From the NCBI GenBank assembly GCA_003864495.1, contig ML133495.1, positions 423,294 through 487,293 on the forward strand: a stretch of 64,000 bases of DNA. The letters are read 5' to 3'. Positions 35,801 to 50,800 of the stretch are shown here, piece by piece. The position numbers were made by a program, and so were the translations under genes. Source of the DNA: Nemopilema nomurai (lineage: Eukaryota > Cnidaria > Scyphozoa > Rhizostomeae > Rhizostomatidae). The notes under the pieces were generated by a model. It ran no database searches, was not told where the DNA came from, and worked only from the letters and a program-made list of their open reading frames with translations. Every line of letters begins with the position of its first letter. Position 1 is the stretch's first letter.

Positions 35801-38800
35801 TTATGGCAAGGGAAATGCTAGCAAAGAGCCATTGAAACTTGACCACAATTATCATATAAAGTGGAAAAACAGCCCATTTTGAACACAAGTTCACTTATTT
35901 CTTAAAGCAGCAAATCATGCTTAGAAACAAATTTTATCTAAGGGAGAAATATCCAGAAGCTTATACCACCAAGCTTTTGCGGAAATTTATTGTGACAGTA
36001 ACAATATAATTTCAAAACATTGATTACATCAAAAATATATATACACTGCATTGAAAAGATTTGAACAATTGAAATTAAGTGAAGTCATAACTAACAAAGT
36101 ACTACTGTTTGAAAACTGGAATATCAATTGGAGATATCTTCACATTATCTGCAATACGTAGCACAACCAAGAATTTTTAGTTAGCATCCTTCTAATTTAA
36201 AATTGTTATTTGAACAAGTGCTTTGCGGTACAAAACTTCACAATGGTTAGAAAAAACGGAACTAGTTTTCGCATACTTAAAGAACTTTTCGTCCGAAACT
36301 CCTTAGAGTATGCAAACGTCGGAAAATAACCAAAAACTGACCGAATAAATAGCCACTTGCGGATCGAAACCGCTACAGGGTGATAAGCAGAGCGCGTGAT
36401 TGGTTATAATTGACCAATCAGCGTTAGTTAACACCTAACATTAGAAGAGCCTAAGGGGAAAGACGAGCTCTTTCTGTCTACAAAGAACTAGTTCCGCTAT
36501 TTCTAGCTATTGTGAAATTGTTATTTATACAGAAAACAAAGTGCAATGCCGTTCCTTCTCCAAAATAGGCCAAACATAAACTTTAGTTACCAAAGTAGAG
36601 AAAATAGGGAGAAACGAAGAAAACAGTCAACAGACACAAGTAAAGAAATTCCTTTGTTCCTTCATGTCTTTTGACAGGCGTAATTTCAAGTTATCATAAC
36701 AGAGCGTAATTCAAATTACCGTTTCGCCAACTTCTCCAGCTGTGCCGCGACGTCCAGGGGAACCAGGCTGTAAAAAAGTGACCTTATTGCAGCTTCAAAC
36801 AAAGAATAGGTTTCACGACTATGTTCAACAATGGCCTACGATGCAACCTTGCTGCGAGAGAGTGAACCAAAAAAAGAAAACAACTGATTTTTCATAAAGA
36901 AAAGTTGTCTATCCATAACCCTGTTATTTCATAGCATGTGCACTTAAATAAAATTAAACCATCATCTTTTATCGCTAGCCTGCTTGTGCTGAAAGATTAG
37001 TAACAGCTCCTTGTCACGAAGCCGAGAGGAAAATCGCTTCATTATTTTCTTATATGAATCCACAGAAGCAAACTGAAGGTATTTCACTTTCTTGTTACAT
37101 AACTAAGAAGAGACAGCGCCACGATCGACAATCCAATAGCTCAGTGTTTACAATATACTGTATCTCAATCTCTTTTCCAAGAACCAACAAAGGCAGGTTT
37201 GTGAAGCCAGGCTTCGCTTTCGACGACCTTCGCCTCATTTGTCACATTACCAGAATTATCCTTTAATCCGATTTGTGTCTTACCCAGATCGCCTTACCAA
37301 AATGTCTAGGACGGTGCATTTACAAGAGGAGCACCGCAAAAATCTTAACTGTTTTGACACTGATGAGAAATAAGACCTCCAGATAATGTTTCTCCAGATA
37401 ACAGTATACATGTGATTTCAAAGTTCAGAGAAGCAAGAAAGCACTTGAGCTTAAAACCTGGTCAAGTTACTCAAAAATTAATGGCGGCAGGCTGCTTGAA
37501 GCGCGTCTAGCATTCCGTCATCTAGATACGGTTTCTATTATATCTTCAGTGCTTAAAGTTGTGAAGTGTTGTTAAAATACCAGGATGCTCAACCTACAGT
37601 TTAGATAGGAGAACGCTAAAAAAGGATAAAAACCCTTAAAATATGTTTAACTTTGCAAAGACGTCATCTAAAGATGTGACATGATAAGGCTAATGAAATG
37701 ATCCCACGTTAGAAATATTTATCGACTTGAAATCAACTTGCTGAGTAAGCAGTTCTTTTAGCAAGTTCTTAAGGTTGAGGGTGGTTAGTTCCTGGACTTA
37801 GGGTTACCTTGGAGTTCAGTTAATTGAAGATAACAAACTCGTCTGCTCTGACCTCTGCATTCTATTTACACACGTGGATCTTGAACTGTAATAGAAAAGT
37901 GTGCAGGGTGCAGTGCCAAAGCGAATTTGGTCATTAATGCACTTACCAAACCAGGCAACCCTGCTTGTCCATCGATGCCTTTGCTTCCTTTTACGCCCTG
38001 GGTTCAAAGAAAAGTCACCTTAGTTTATTTGTGTTTACAAATGGTGTTTTTCGACTTTGCAGCTAAGGAGACTTGCTTTAGAGTTAAAAATTACCCACCG
38101 GACGCCCAGGCTCCCCTTTAATTCCTGGCGATCCAAGTGATCCGGTATGTCCCTAAAAAAGCAAGAGAAACAATCAACCCAAGCACGGCGATAAAATGAT
38201 TTGAGCACATATATGCCACATTTAACAAAACCCATTAGATTAATCGCAAAAGCATAGCTGTTACCTTAGATGGTTATCCTCGTTACTTTATAAATGCTGA
38301 TTTTGTTTACAATTGTTGTTAAATTTCTTTCAGTCAAACATGATAGGCCTAACACTTTCCATACTCCTCTTTTCTTTATTACCCTCGATCAAAAATAGGT
38401 AACTAGGCTAGATTCCTTTATTAATACTAATTTGGGTCACTTTATATAAATCTCTATCGACATACCGGAAAACCAGCTGCTCCTCTTTCACCGATTAGAC
38501 CCGGCTCACCATCTTCACCCTTTAAAACCAAACGATAAAATGAAACAATTATTGGTAATGGTAATAATGATTATTAACCCGTAGCGGCAAAACACCATGA
38601 AAATGCTTCGTGACAATAGATATGGATGACGTCACTGTTGCTTGGAACCTTGCGTCCGTTAAGTGGAACAACGAGCAGCAAAGTCTTAAACTACCGACCT
38701 CCATTAACTTTACCCGCTTGCACCAGCTACAAAACTGGTAAAAATTTATCAACACATTCGCAACTTGATAAGATCTTTACGTGTTAAATGTAAAACACCG

Positions 38801-41800
38801 AAGGAAGTTCGATGGAGGGCAAAAATTGATTTTGAGGCTGCACTGCTCCATGAAGAACAAGAGTCGAACTCACCCTTTCTCCAGTGGCCCCCGGTATACC
38901 TTCGTGTCCTTTCTTCCCTTCCGATCCCTAAAAAGGTGAACATCAATGCATTCTTGCGTCATTTTAGAGCGCGATGCCTCGAAGCGAACTTGCAATAAGA
39001 AAAAATCCAATAGTAAAAGAGAAAGAATTATTTCATGTTGGCTTAATGGGGCCCAAATCAACGAAAGCTGTTTGTAAGCTAGAGAAAGCCACTGGGTGAT
39101 TAATTAGACTTAATTTGGCAGTGAAAGAGAGCCAAGCTTTGCCGTTGCCTTTTATACCACTGTGGAAGTATCTGCTTCAAATGAGCCTCTAACGAGATTC
39201 CGTGAGCATTCAGAGATCCCTTTAGTTGTCATTTATAGTGCTTTTATATTTGGTTGTCGTCATTTGGTTGTTAGTTGTCATTTACATTTGGGTAAAATAT
39301 TCACTGTTGCAGTAAAAAATTGAGAAAGACACTTAAACATACAGGGAGACCAGGACTTCCAGGCAATCCTCTTGGCCCAGGGTCTCCTTGTTGACCCTAC
39401 AAGAACAAAAAGCGATTGTCTCCAAATCATGTCAAGTTTCGACGATTTAGTGCCACTAAAAAATGTGTCTCAAATAGCATAGACATAGGACTAGCATAGA
39501 AAGCAGTAACATACGTTTTGCAACAAGGGAAATCTTATCAACGATAAAAGCACATTGGTTCTTTGAAGGTTCAAAAGCCGGATTATAGGTATCAATGAAA
39601 AAAAGTAAAATTGATTAAAGTAGTTTAAAGCTTAGGGTAATGTCCTATTTTCAATTTTGAAACAATCTTTGTATGGATTGAAGAAAAAGGAAATATACCA
39701 AACATAAGCTGTCTAGATAATCATTGCCAACGAATAACAATACCATGCTCAAACTGTGTTTGCATTTTGCTCTTTCGGGGGAATTCTTTGAGCCTACAAC
39801 TATTAGCACGAGGAAAGCTCTTTTCTCAAATCTATAATAACTCAACTGATGGAAAAACTCCAGCTTGTACCTACCTTTCTTCCATCGTTGCCATCCTTAC
39901 CATGAAGACCCTTGTCTCCTTTTATCCCCTAAAATACGACAAATCACGTTGATACAATGACGTGAAGACATGCCAAATGAACAAGATGCACGCTTTATCA
40001 AAGGGACCTTAGAGCAGCAGATGACAAAGGGCTTCCATAATATATCTCGCGTTTGGTGAACATGTGCTATTTGTAGTCATATTCTTAACAATGCAGGATA
40101 AGGAGCTACTTATAATTAATTGGGTGAGAAAACCACGAGGATTTTGGAACGTCTTACTTGTGAAGAGCCATAAGAAACGGCATTCCATTTCAATATCAAG
40201 ACACAGCCTACATAGGGCACCCTCGCAGAAACAGACCCATTTGCAGTGGGTATCCTGTCACCATCATTCTTATAAAAATATTATCATTTAAAGAAGTTTA
40301 ATGCATGTTGCAAGTTGTTTCGAGTGGAGGTTAATTTCCAATCAACGTCATCAAATAAGAACAATGCAATGGCTCCTTCGCAGCAGTTCATTGAAAAACT
40401 GATTCACCTTTTCACCTTTTGCTCCTTTGTATCCATGTTTGCCTGGTGTTCCCATTGGACCCTATGAATAAAAACAGCAACAGTTAATCTACTATACCAA
40501 TATATTAATCTACTTTATCAAATGGGATAAAGGAACATATCCAATCGCGATATAGGCGTAGCTTTCATTTTCCTTTCTTCAATTAAGAAAAATTCCAATC
40601 AAGTCCAGAGTTTACTCAGGCCAGACAAAGTAAGCAGTTTTTTCATCAAGTCTATACACCCTAATATCACAAAAACTATTGTATTTCTCTTTGTCTCTCA
40701 TTTTCAAATTTTTATGTGTACATATAAACATATCATGTAAATAAATTTCTTAGAAGCAATTGCAAAGCACTACCATCTTTCCGGGAAGGCCTTTGTATCC
40801 CTTTTCACCAACTTCTCCTCGGTCCCCCTGAAAAAATGCAAACCTGATTACAGTCACATGAATTAAATGTGAGGCTTGGCGATCTTGTAACAACTACTTG
40901 TAGTATTGACTTCTGATGGGCAGGTAAAAGACGACAAGTGCACTTCAGCACCCAAGCCTCGATCTGGGCAAATGAAAAGCGGGATGAAAAAGAGGCTATG
41001 TTAGGTTACAACCCTATTGAAGGTGAAAGTCGTAATCAATTCGTCATCATCTTTCCCCATTTACTTTACTTCATTTAACAAGAAGGCTTTAGGTCCGCTT
41101 GAGTTGTTACATGGAATAAGGAAATCCACTCTGTGTAAGCTTTGCTCAAGGTGTGTAGCGAAACAACTGTGGCTTTCGTTTCGTTGCCTTGACTGAGAAT
41201 AAACGACGGCCAATGACACAAAAACTTTTATTACGTTAGAGGATGATCAACCAAATTGGCTGAAGGACAACACGCCTCATATCCCAAAATCGCTGTTGAG
41301 AGCATTATTAAAAACCAGTAAAAGACATTTCGCTGCTGTGACGAGAAAGCTTAAGCTATGGCCTTTATTTGGTTAATTTCTGTATTTCGCCGTCTGCGTC
41401 TTAGACTCCTTCTATTAGTTAAATCACTTTGTAACGTAACATGTCTGTTGTGAAAAAGCAGTTTGCAGAAGAAATACTTTCAGCAGGCGGTCTCAAAAGC
41501 ATATTTTTTACTGAAAGCCACAGAGATGCAGGGCTGATGGGAGGGTCAGGATCAGTATCCTGCGTATCCAGCCTCTCATGGAAAAGGCGGAATTTGATTG
41601 GAAGGTATGGGCAAACCATTACTTACCGGCAACCCGGGAATACCATCCTCACCCTTCTCTCCTGGCTCACCTTCTCTTCCCTACAAATTAATAAAGGATG
41701 CAGCTATTCTAACCGATACCTCTTTTAGGCATTCTATCTAACGCCTACATGTTGCAAAGTTTCAAATGAAAATTATTCATAAATTCTTGCTTCATCTATT

Positions 41801-44800
41801 CTTGCAACAGAAAGCTGAGTTTTTTCCGTGATTTGCCAATTGCTGCAACATTTTGCTCGTATTGCTCGATCTAGTTTCATTATTGTTGAGCGTCAATCAT
41901 ACTTTGCTGTAAAAATACAGTCAAATCTTTTAGCTCACCGCTCTTGTCAAAAACTATTAACCTTTTTGGAAACTAGCGTCATATTTTCCATATCTCGAGG
42001 CATCAGCTGCTAATAGAATGGTCATTGACGTAAAAGCTTTGATCACTCACGTGTCTTCCTTGGAAGCCCATTTTACCCGGCGGGCCACGTGGTCCCTAGA
42101 AAACAATCAGTTTGCAAGGAATCCTATAATCGTATGTTAAACAAAGAAATCTTCGTTGTAAGTATACCAGCCAACACAATTACACTGCCTTCTGATTTCT
42201 ACACAATCAGAGATTTGATAATGAGAAATACAACTAGAATTGGGTGCTGTTACTCACCCTTGGGGCACCGGCTCCCACTTTTTGGCTCCAAAAAAAGACC
42301 TTGCCTACATAGGCTTTTTGGACAGGCAAAGAGCAACAATTGCTGCATAAAAAAGGGAAAATTAAAACCCATGAAATATCAAACCTGCTTTCCCGGAGGC
42401 CCAGGTCTACCGTTCCTTCCTCTGGAGCCCTAAAAACCAAACAAACGTTTTCATTTAGGAGAAAACCACACACGAAAGCGTACACGTTAATTACCTGTAA
42501 CGTTCTTGTAGAAGTCCTGGAGACTCACCACATACTACTGAGCCTCGGGATACTTTTGGTATTGATTAGATAAGCATCAAACCAGAATGTTTAGCCCATT
42601 AAATTTGTCAAGTGCCTTCGACCGAACTTTGCATTATCCGAGCCATCTTTCTATTAACAAAGTTACGGAACTGTAAGAATAATGAAATTCCAATGCGATT
42701 AGATCTCCGTGTTTCTTACCGGTTTGCCACTTTTGCCAGGGTCCCCTGGAGGTCCTGAATTTCCAACTGGCCCCTTTTAAAAAGAGAACACAATTTTAAG
42801 GAGCAAAATGCTTCTATTCTATGGCTGCTCAATATACAATGATGAAACTAGGAAGACTGGCACCTTTTTGCAAATATTCAAAAACCGTGGATTGGACCCT
42901 CGAGATGACGTGAAAGAGACATAGCAACGCATGGGTTCCAAACAAAACAGAACAATGATCGATATAATAACAACAACAACAGCCTACATACAATCCTCAT
43001 GGTAATGTTCAATTCTACATAAAAATTATATAAACGCGAGGTACTGCTCCTCCGCATCTATTTAGGCTATTACAATCGTAAGCCTGTGCCAGCAAATAAA
43101 AACCCATACTGGATGTAGTAACAGTCGAGAGCGACCCGTCAGTCTCTTCGCATTCCTTCTTGAAAGACTTTGGACTAGACACAGTAACAAATTGAGTTTC
43201 CGACAAGGTTACCCTAGATGACATAATAAGGACGAGTCAACAACTGAACTATTCAAAGACAACTTCACAAAAGTTTAGACTAGGATGCAAACCTCGTGTC
43301 CAGATTCACCTCTTTCCCCTTGTACTCCCTTTGACCCCTCAGGCCCCTAGGTAAAAGCCGAGCAAATTGAAAGGTAAAAAATTATCATTTTGACTCCTTG
43401 TGGTATCAACGTACTAGTATATCAACATATACCCAACCGCAGCAACTTAAATCCCTAGAATAATGCTACACAATAAATCCAAAAGAACTTTATCTAGAAA
43501 AAATGATTCTAAATCAAAATTCCTTTGTAATGAAAGGTTATGAAAAAGAAAGGGCAAGGCTTTTATTACAATAATCAGTAATATATTTGATTTCTGACGA
43601 TTATGATGATGAAACGTTTTCATGGTCAAGATGATCAATGATAATATTGATTATTTGCGATTTTAGCAGTGGTGGCCTTAAATGATTAAGATGATCAGTG
43701 ATAAATCGATTAATAAGATTAGTAATAAGGTTTATAAGCGAGTATGATTCTCCATGGTTATGACAATAATGATGATTGACCGCTACGAAAATCAGTAAAT
43801 ATGATGGCAGCACAATATCAGTATTTATATCTTCATTATCAATACATGTGAACAAAAAACACCGAATATCAAGAAGCATTTTTGTGATTTTGGATGCTGT
43901 ATAACCACGCTAAAGCCAGAATTTAAACCTTGTAATAATCAACTTACAACTTCCCCTTGTTCTCCTGGTTTTCCGGTTTGTCCAATTCCACCGCTTGCAC
44001 CCTAGAAACAATTTTCACAAAATCGTGACAGAAAATAACATTGAAATTATTTTAAGTTTTTGAGTTAAACATTCCCTATAATAAATTCGACAAACAAAAT
44101 CATTAAAAATTTGATGTATTCAAGGATTGAATTTCTCCTTACCGTGGCGCCTTTTTCGCCTTTCTTACCATTTTTACCATTTTTGCCAGACTCACCCTGA
44201 AATAATTTTGAAAGTATAAATTCAGTTGAAAAATGTATTTGAAAATGAGGTAAGAACGAGGGACGATCTTAAGTAAAAAAAGACTGGATCGATTGATTTC
44301 CAAGTGTTCGTAGGTATCAAGGAGGCATTTCAGTTTCGTAGGTAAGCCTTTGTGCGAAAAACCCACCACCGCGACTCTATCCACATTAAAGACACACGAA
44401 CATAGGTGTCAAGCTGAATATTCTAAGAGCAAGCAAAAGCGTAAACCACTTCAAACCACGAGCTTTGTGATATCAGACATGCCAGTTTGTAATCATTCTA
44501 TTTTGGGCTTGGCCCACGTATCGCAGCCGCGCAATGAACCTGAGCAAACGATTGTAAAACGTTCAGTCAGCCTTCGGACTCAAAAAGAGTGGAGACCGTA
44601 TTAGAATCTTCGTATCCCGTATACTTTGAAAATTCTAAGACTTCACAGGTGTTTTATCTAGCCCTTTAAGTATTTGTTCTCTTACGGTATGATTGTATTC
44701 TCTACGAGACATGACCCACAAAGAATCGACTTTCCGCAGATGTCGCTGATCATAGGATCATTTGTTATTGCTAAGCCCTCGATTATATTGGTCGAATGTT

Positions 44801-47800
44801 CTTCATGTAAAATTTAACAAAGCTCTTTTGCGGTGGTACACCCCAAATAACAGACAAAAGTTTGCCTCGTCACCAGCATCTGCGCACTGCGGAGGAATCA
44901 CCACCAGAACTCGTTGCAACAGGTCAAAACAAGCCGTTAAGCAACTGTGTGTACCTGCTCCCTATATCTTTATGGATATATACTCCAAATGAGCAGTCAA
45001 GCACCGACCAAACCCAGAGTGGCTGCCCATTAATCACAGAGACAGAAGAACCAGTATCCGACTTGTACACGAGCGATCCAGCCAGATCACGATGCACTGA
45101 CTTGGGACGTGGTTAACAATAGTCGGTGGCAGACGCAACCGATTGACAGACAGTGCTAACCTTCATTGTTTTGTCTTGAGTTGTCTAGGCCTAATCGGAG
45201 TGGCAATGTCGCACAAAGACGATGGTCATAAATAATGGCCGGGAAACGAGATTTCTAGCTTAAAACCTTAATCACGTTATCATGGTCAACCTAGGGTGTA
45301 TTAGCAAATAATGAGTGGCTTCGTAATCCATTTGGTTGGTTCTAACGTAATAAACGAGCTCGAAGGCATACCTGGTCACCTGGAGGCCCTATGCCTCCGA
45401 TTGGCCCAGGTGGTCCAGATGGTCCCTAAATTGTGGAAACGACAGATTAGCATATTGCAACTTACTAAAAAGCTCGAAAGAAGACTTGACAAAAATGCTG
45501 CTTGGGTCAGGTAAATATACATCCCTGGGTTTTTCGATACCATTCTATACCAATTTGAAATTGCCTTAAAGGAGAACTGATATCTATAAACAAACGCTGA
45601 AGCTATTAAAGATCTTCCAAGAGGAAAGCAGTTGAAGATCTGAACATACCCTTGGTCCTTGGGCCCCCAACTTGCCTGGTTGGCCTGGATGGCCCTGAAA
45701 CATAACGACGACAGAGTTAACACGCGAAAACGAATCCAGTGTAAAAACACAAACATACTTGACACTATACGTGAAAACATTTCTTAAAGAAGTCGCTATC
45801 AAAACGGAATACCATCTTTCCCGGCCGGCCATCACGTCCATCTGATCCCTTCATGCCCGGTGAGCCCTAAGAGAGAAGCAAAAAGAACTCATTGAAACGT
45901 GAATGGGAGACGACAAACGTGGGCAGGACTGAAAGCAGCTTGTTGTAGTAAAGCGAGCGAGGAAATATTGAGTAAAACTCAATGAATGGCTGGTCTTAGA
46001 GCACAACCCAGTGCAATATCTACTGATATTCTGCTGCAGATTACATTGACTATCGGGTTGTTTATCACAGACTGGCTATTGGAGAACCAGCTTTCACAAC
46101 ATCTTACTTACCATCATTCCCTTCACTCCACGATCTCCTGGCCCTCCAGGGTTGCCCTGCAAATAAGCAAACGGTTCAAAAGTTCTCACAACATGGAAAG
46201 TCTTTTAAACTATAATATTACAACCAGAAGGATGGCATTCAATTTTTCAACAAAAGGAACTCATCATTTATCTCATCCTTTGAATTCTTATTAACTCTCT
46301 GGTCTGAAAACCATGTACAAGAGAAAAGTTTTGATATCTTACCTTTTCTCCAGAGGGCCCGGCTTTACCAAAACTTCCATGTTCTCCAGTATCACCCTGG
46401 AATAAACATGGTTACGTAAGCAATGAAAGGGAAATACATCATTGGGACCTCCAAGGGTGTCATAGCGTTGAACAATCTGATTGCTGCTTTCGTTTTGCTT
46501 GACGAATGGTATGTACAATCAATATTCTCAGGCTTACAAATATGGTGTTCTGAATCAACAATGGCCACAGATTGATTGTGACCGGTCCAGCGGTGGGAGT
46601 GGGGTGAAAATGGAGCTGAAAGTGGAGCTGAATCATTGAATATCAAATGGCTTTGCCAAACGCAATGAGCTGCTGTCGAAAGCTTTGATAAGGTATGCAA
46701 GACATAAAAAAGATGCAGATCTATTGCTAGGAAAACTGACGCAACATTCGTCGCAGAACTCATTGCCCTTGATAGTGGGGAAAGGTAATCCAGTGCTGAA
46801 GCCAACCGTGGTAGTTTAGGACATTACAAAGAAATTGACACAGTACATGTAGCTTATTGAGTGATAATTCTAGCACTTTCTCCCCTGTAAACAAACGTAA
46901 ATGGGTCCCGGGAAGCCAAAGAAGTGTGTGTGGGCTGCTAAATACTTGCATATATATACGAAAAAAATCCTTATGACAAAACAAAGGCCCTGGTTTGTGA
47001 AACACAAAGACAAACGCCACCGATTTCTTAGACACCCGAAAATAGCATAAAACTTCCATCGAGTCTGTTAAAACAACTTAAACCAAGAGAACCCGTCTGT
47101 GCTAGCATGAGACGTAAATTATCAGGTCTATAGCAGTTTTGTGGTGAATAATAGGTGGGCGATCCGTTGTGACAATCAATATAATACAGCCTTTGACGAC
47201 AATACACCAACAAGGACTAGCTGTAGTAGCTTTATCACTCGATATCATGCCAATTGCCTCTTTAACAGGAGGAACTTTAGAATACTATCAAAGTTACGTT
47301 CCATTTCGAGGAGGAATACAAGATAACAATTTCATCCAAACAGAGAGTGCTCATGATAAAAATAACAAAATGTTTGAATGTGTGAATACGAGGCTACATA
47401 AGATGCAGTTTTCCAGGCAAGTGTGGAAAATTCAGTCCACATGATGTGGTTTCCCGATAAATAAGTAAGCTTTAAGAAGAGACTATAAGTTTTCCAGCTA
47501 TCAGCTGGCTAAACTAATAGCAGATTGGCAAGCAGTAGAAAAGAATAATACATACTTTCTGACCTTGTTTCCCGGGGTATCCGTTTCGCCCTCGGTTTCC
47601 ATGAGAACCCTAAAATAAAGATAAGGATAAGACTGATATTTTTACTTCATAATGAATCAACAAAGCTATTTCAAATTTTAACTTTAACAACACGTTCCTG
47701 ATATAGCACAAGCTCCAATTCTTTGCATTAAAAAATTAATAAAATTAACCCAGCATCTTATTTCGAGTTTTTGCAACCATAATTATATGGCTTTTTATAT

Positions 47801-50800
47801 AGATCAACACAATGAAATTCATAAATGCACGTGAAAACTCTGAGAGGTGGGAATCAAAGGACAGAGTTAAAGGAGTTGCAACCTGTGCAATAGCAAGGCA
47901 ACATGTTAAAGAAGCAAAATGTTGCAAGGAAATGCAGACAATTTTCATCCGTTGAAGAACATTATAAAAGTTTCTTAATCATTTGGAGATTATATCTAAA
48001 CATCTTGACCGATTCTCGGAAAGACGTGAATTGAGGGCTTTGAGAGTTTTACAATATAGCCTGGAAAAATATGCAGCCTTTGAATTACGAATGTTCAAAC
48101 TCGTGTATGATATTTGTGTGTATGCCACAAAAATGAAAGTTTTCTAAAAAATAAAGTTCTTATAAGATCTTCTGGTTCCGCGGGGCACTGGTTTTTATAT
48201 AGCGCTGTAGATGGTAGTGGAATTAAATGGTTTTACAATAAACGGCTACAAATTGTGAATTAATACATCTGAAAGTAGCTCTAGTAAGGGAGCCAAATGA
48301 AATAATTATATAACACGGGTTCCACTCTATTGCATTTAGAATAGACTCCAGGACGTAGCAACCCAATAATCCAAATGCAGCCATTCATTTTTGAGATCAA
48401 AACTACCCCTTTTCGATGTAGCGATACATCTGTCAAATTAAGTCTCTGCTTTGCCCACTTACTCTGAAATCGTTATTAAGGAAACAGGTTTCAAAGCGAA
48501 CAGAGCAGACTGCTAAAAGTTCTATACGGACACAACGATGGAAGGTGAGTCATAGCAGACAGGCCCAGACTAAGCTTGACTAATCTCGACTAATACGGAA
48601 CCAAGAAACGCTATACTGTGTAGAAGGCGATTAATTTGGTCAAATCCTGTCCAACGGATGCACGGATGAGAAATCACGGCTAACGATGCGATGACAAGAA
48701 ATGGACTTATCAAACCTTGGGGCCTTGTTTCCCTCGCTTGCCCGGCTTGCCTGGACCTCCATTCTCGCCCTAAAACATGTTGGAAACACAATACAACGTT
48801 GGAAATGGTCATTGAGCTGCGGTGTACCTAACGGCTGTGGGATCAGAATGGTCCTCCTCACAATTTTCTGACCGCTAACCAAAACACCGCATAATACGTA
48901 CTGGTGCATTGGCTACGTCGTAATCAATTAATTTATCGACAGGCCTGGGAAAGTCTCTATCTACATCTGTACTTAAATGAATAGGATTGAAGTCACTTTT
49001 AAACAAGGCGAGAAACTCTTCTTAATTGGTTTAATTGATAATTTCAGATAGCATCAATAAGCCAGTGAAAAGTCAAACGAATACGGAAGTCAAGAAAACA
49101 AGATCATGAGATAAAGCTGCAGAAAATAGAGACTTATGGCGGACAAAATGCAGTAAAGGTGCAAATGAATGAGCCAAACTAAAAAGTTGAAAAGAGAGGA
49201 AATTGGAAAAGGAAAGGACAAGGCTTGCAGAATATGTAAACTAAAGGGAGGACAAGAAAGAGAAATAAGAATGAACGTTGTTTGAAGAATAAAAGAAAAA
49301 CAACGAGAAGTCGAGAAGAAACTTATTGACACAATTCAATAACATTTTGAAAATCGTTTCAGAAGGAGGCTTAATTGCAACAAGGGGGGTTATCTGCTAC
49401 AAAACGTTTTCTCTCTGAAAAACTAAGAGAAGCACTGGCACTCACATCCTTTCCCGGCAAACCAGCCTCCCCATCTGCTCCGGGAGTTCCAGCATCACCC
49501 TAAGAAAAGCAAAAGAACTCACATGTGCATTTAAAAACAGAATCTTTAGCGAGCACAACTGATTACTTAGCAATTTCACGGCGAATAACCGAGAACGGAA
49601 ATGGAAGCTTACGTGTCAAAAATTTGATAAAGATGCGACAGATATGTTCGTCATGCCGGTAAGTTGAAAAAAATTCAAACCTGCTCTCCTTTCTGCCCTG
49701 TTGCCCCATAAGAGCCTGGCCTACCGAACGCACCCTGTTTTGAAAAAGCAGAAAGGGAGGTAAGATGGCTGTCACTCAAAGACTAAAAGCATCTAAGAAA
49801 AACAGCAAGGATATGTTGCTGGCAGTTTGCTTCAAAAGATCAAGGGCAGTGAAAAATTCAAAACATTTATATTTGATTAGATAACTGCGTAATACTAAAT
49901 AAATGGCTACTTTAAGAAGGCAATATCAAATATTTCGAATAAATCGCCATAGATTCTGCTAAAAATCTCAACATATACAAAGTTAAGAACAACTTTTTTA
50001 ACTTTGGCATCAGCTGAAGGCCCTAGTGGCATCAGTTGATGGCTTCAATGGTTAACATGAAGCTGCTTCTTTGTTTTGCTCGGATTACTTACAGGGTCTC
50101 CTGGGGGGCCAGGGTCTCCATCTTTGCCAGCAGGACCCTGTAAAAAATCACAAATCCTTTTTGCAGCGTGTACATAAATATTGTCGAAATTGACATTAAT
50201 CTTTGGAAAGAGTGCAATGACAACGGATTAAATGCGAAAAGATAATATGTCCAATGTAATGCAAATAGAAGGAAAATCAATACGAGGCAGCAGGTAACAA
50301 AAAAAGACACAAAGGCACGAATACGAGACACTTACAGTCTCTCCATCTGGTCCAACAATGCCTGATGAACCAGGAGGTCCCACGGAGCCCTGAAAAGCAT
50401 GGAGGCATTGCTTATTGCATCTTCATTGCTTATTCCATATTCATTGCTTATCGCATCTTTATTGTTTATTATACCGTATATTGCTCTAAAATAACCTACA
50501 CACAACAATTTAAGTACAGTAGAAAAGTTAGAACAGTATACCACAGATTAAAAGTTAATTTATGTTGCCCGCCGATTATTGCAAAAGCATTCTGAGATTC
50601 ATCCTTTTTAGAAAATGCAGAAAGGCACTTGAAGCGAGCAAAACTTTTCTCTTCAAATCTAAATCTGTCCTCATCACTCACCCGCTCCCCTTTAGGTCCT
50701 GGTGAGCCTTGTCTCCCTGTGCGGCCTGGTGAACCATGAGCACCCTTTTGGCCAGGCTGCCCATCGACACCAGGATATCCAGGCGGACCAGACCGTCCCT

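Noticed and set aside
42246..42285. GAGAPR-like mini exon before GTGAGT on the - strand
   Set aside because: No acceptor gives the phase-0 start used by the other helix exons, and it is not needed for helix length. It may be an exon relic.
44341..45116. Cluster of + strand ORFs suggesting an old retroelement or nested gene
   Set aside because: No reverse transcriptase, integrase or zinc-knuckle motif could be read; they are in different frames and inside a collagen intron.
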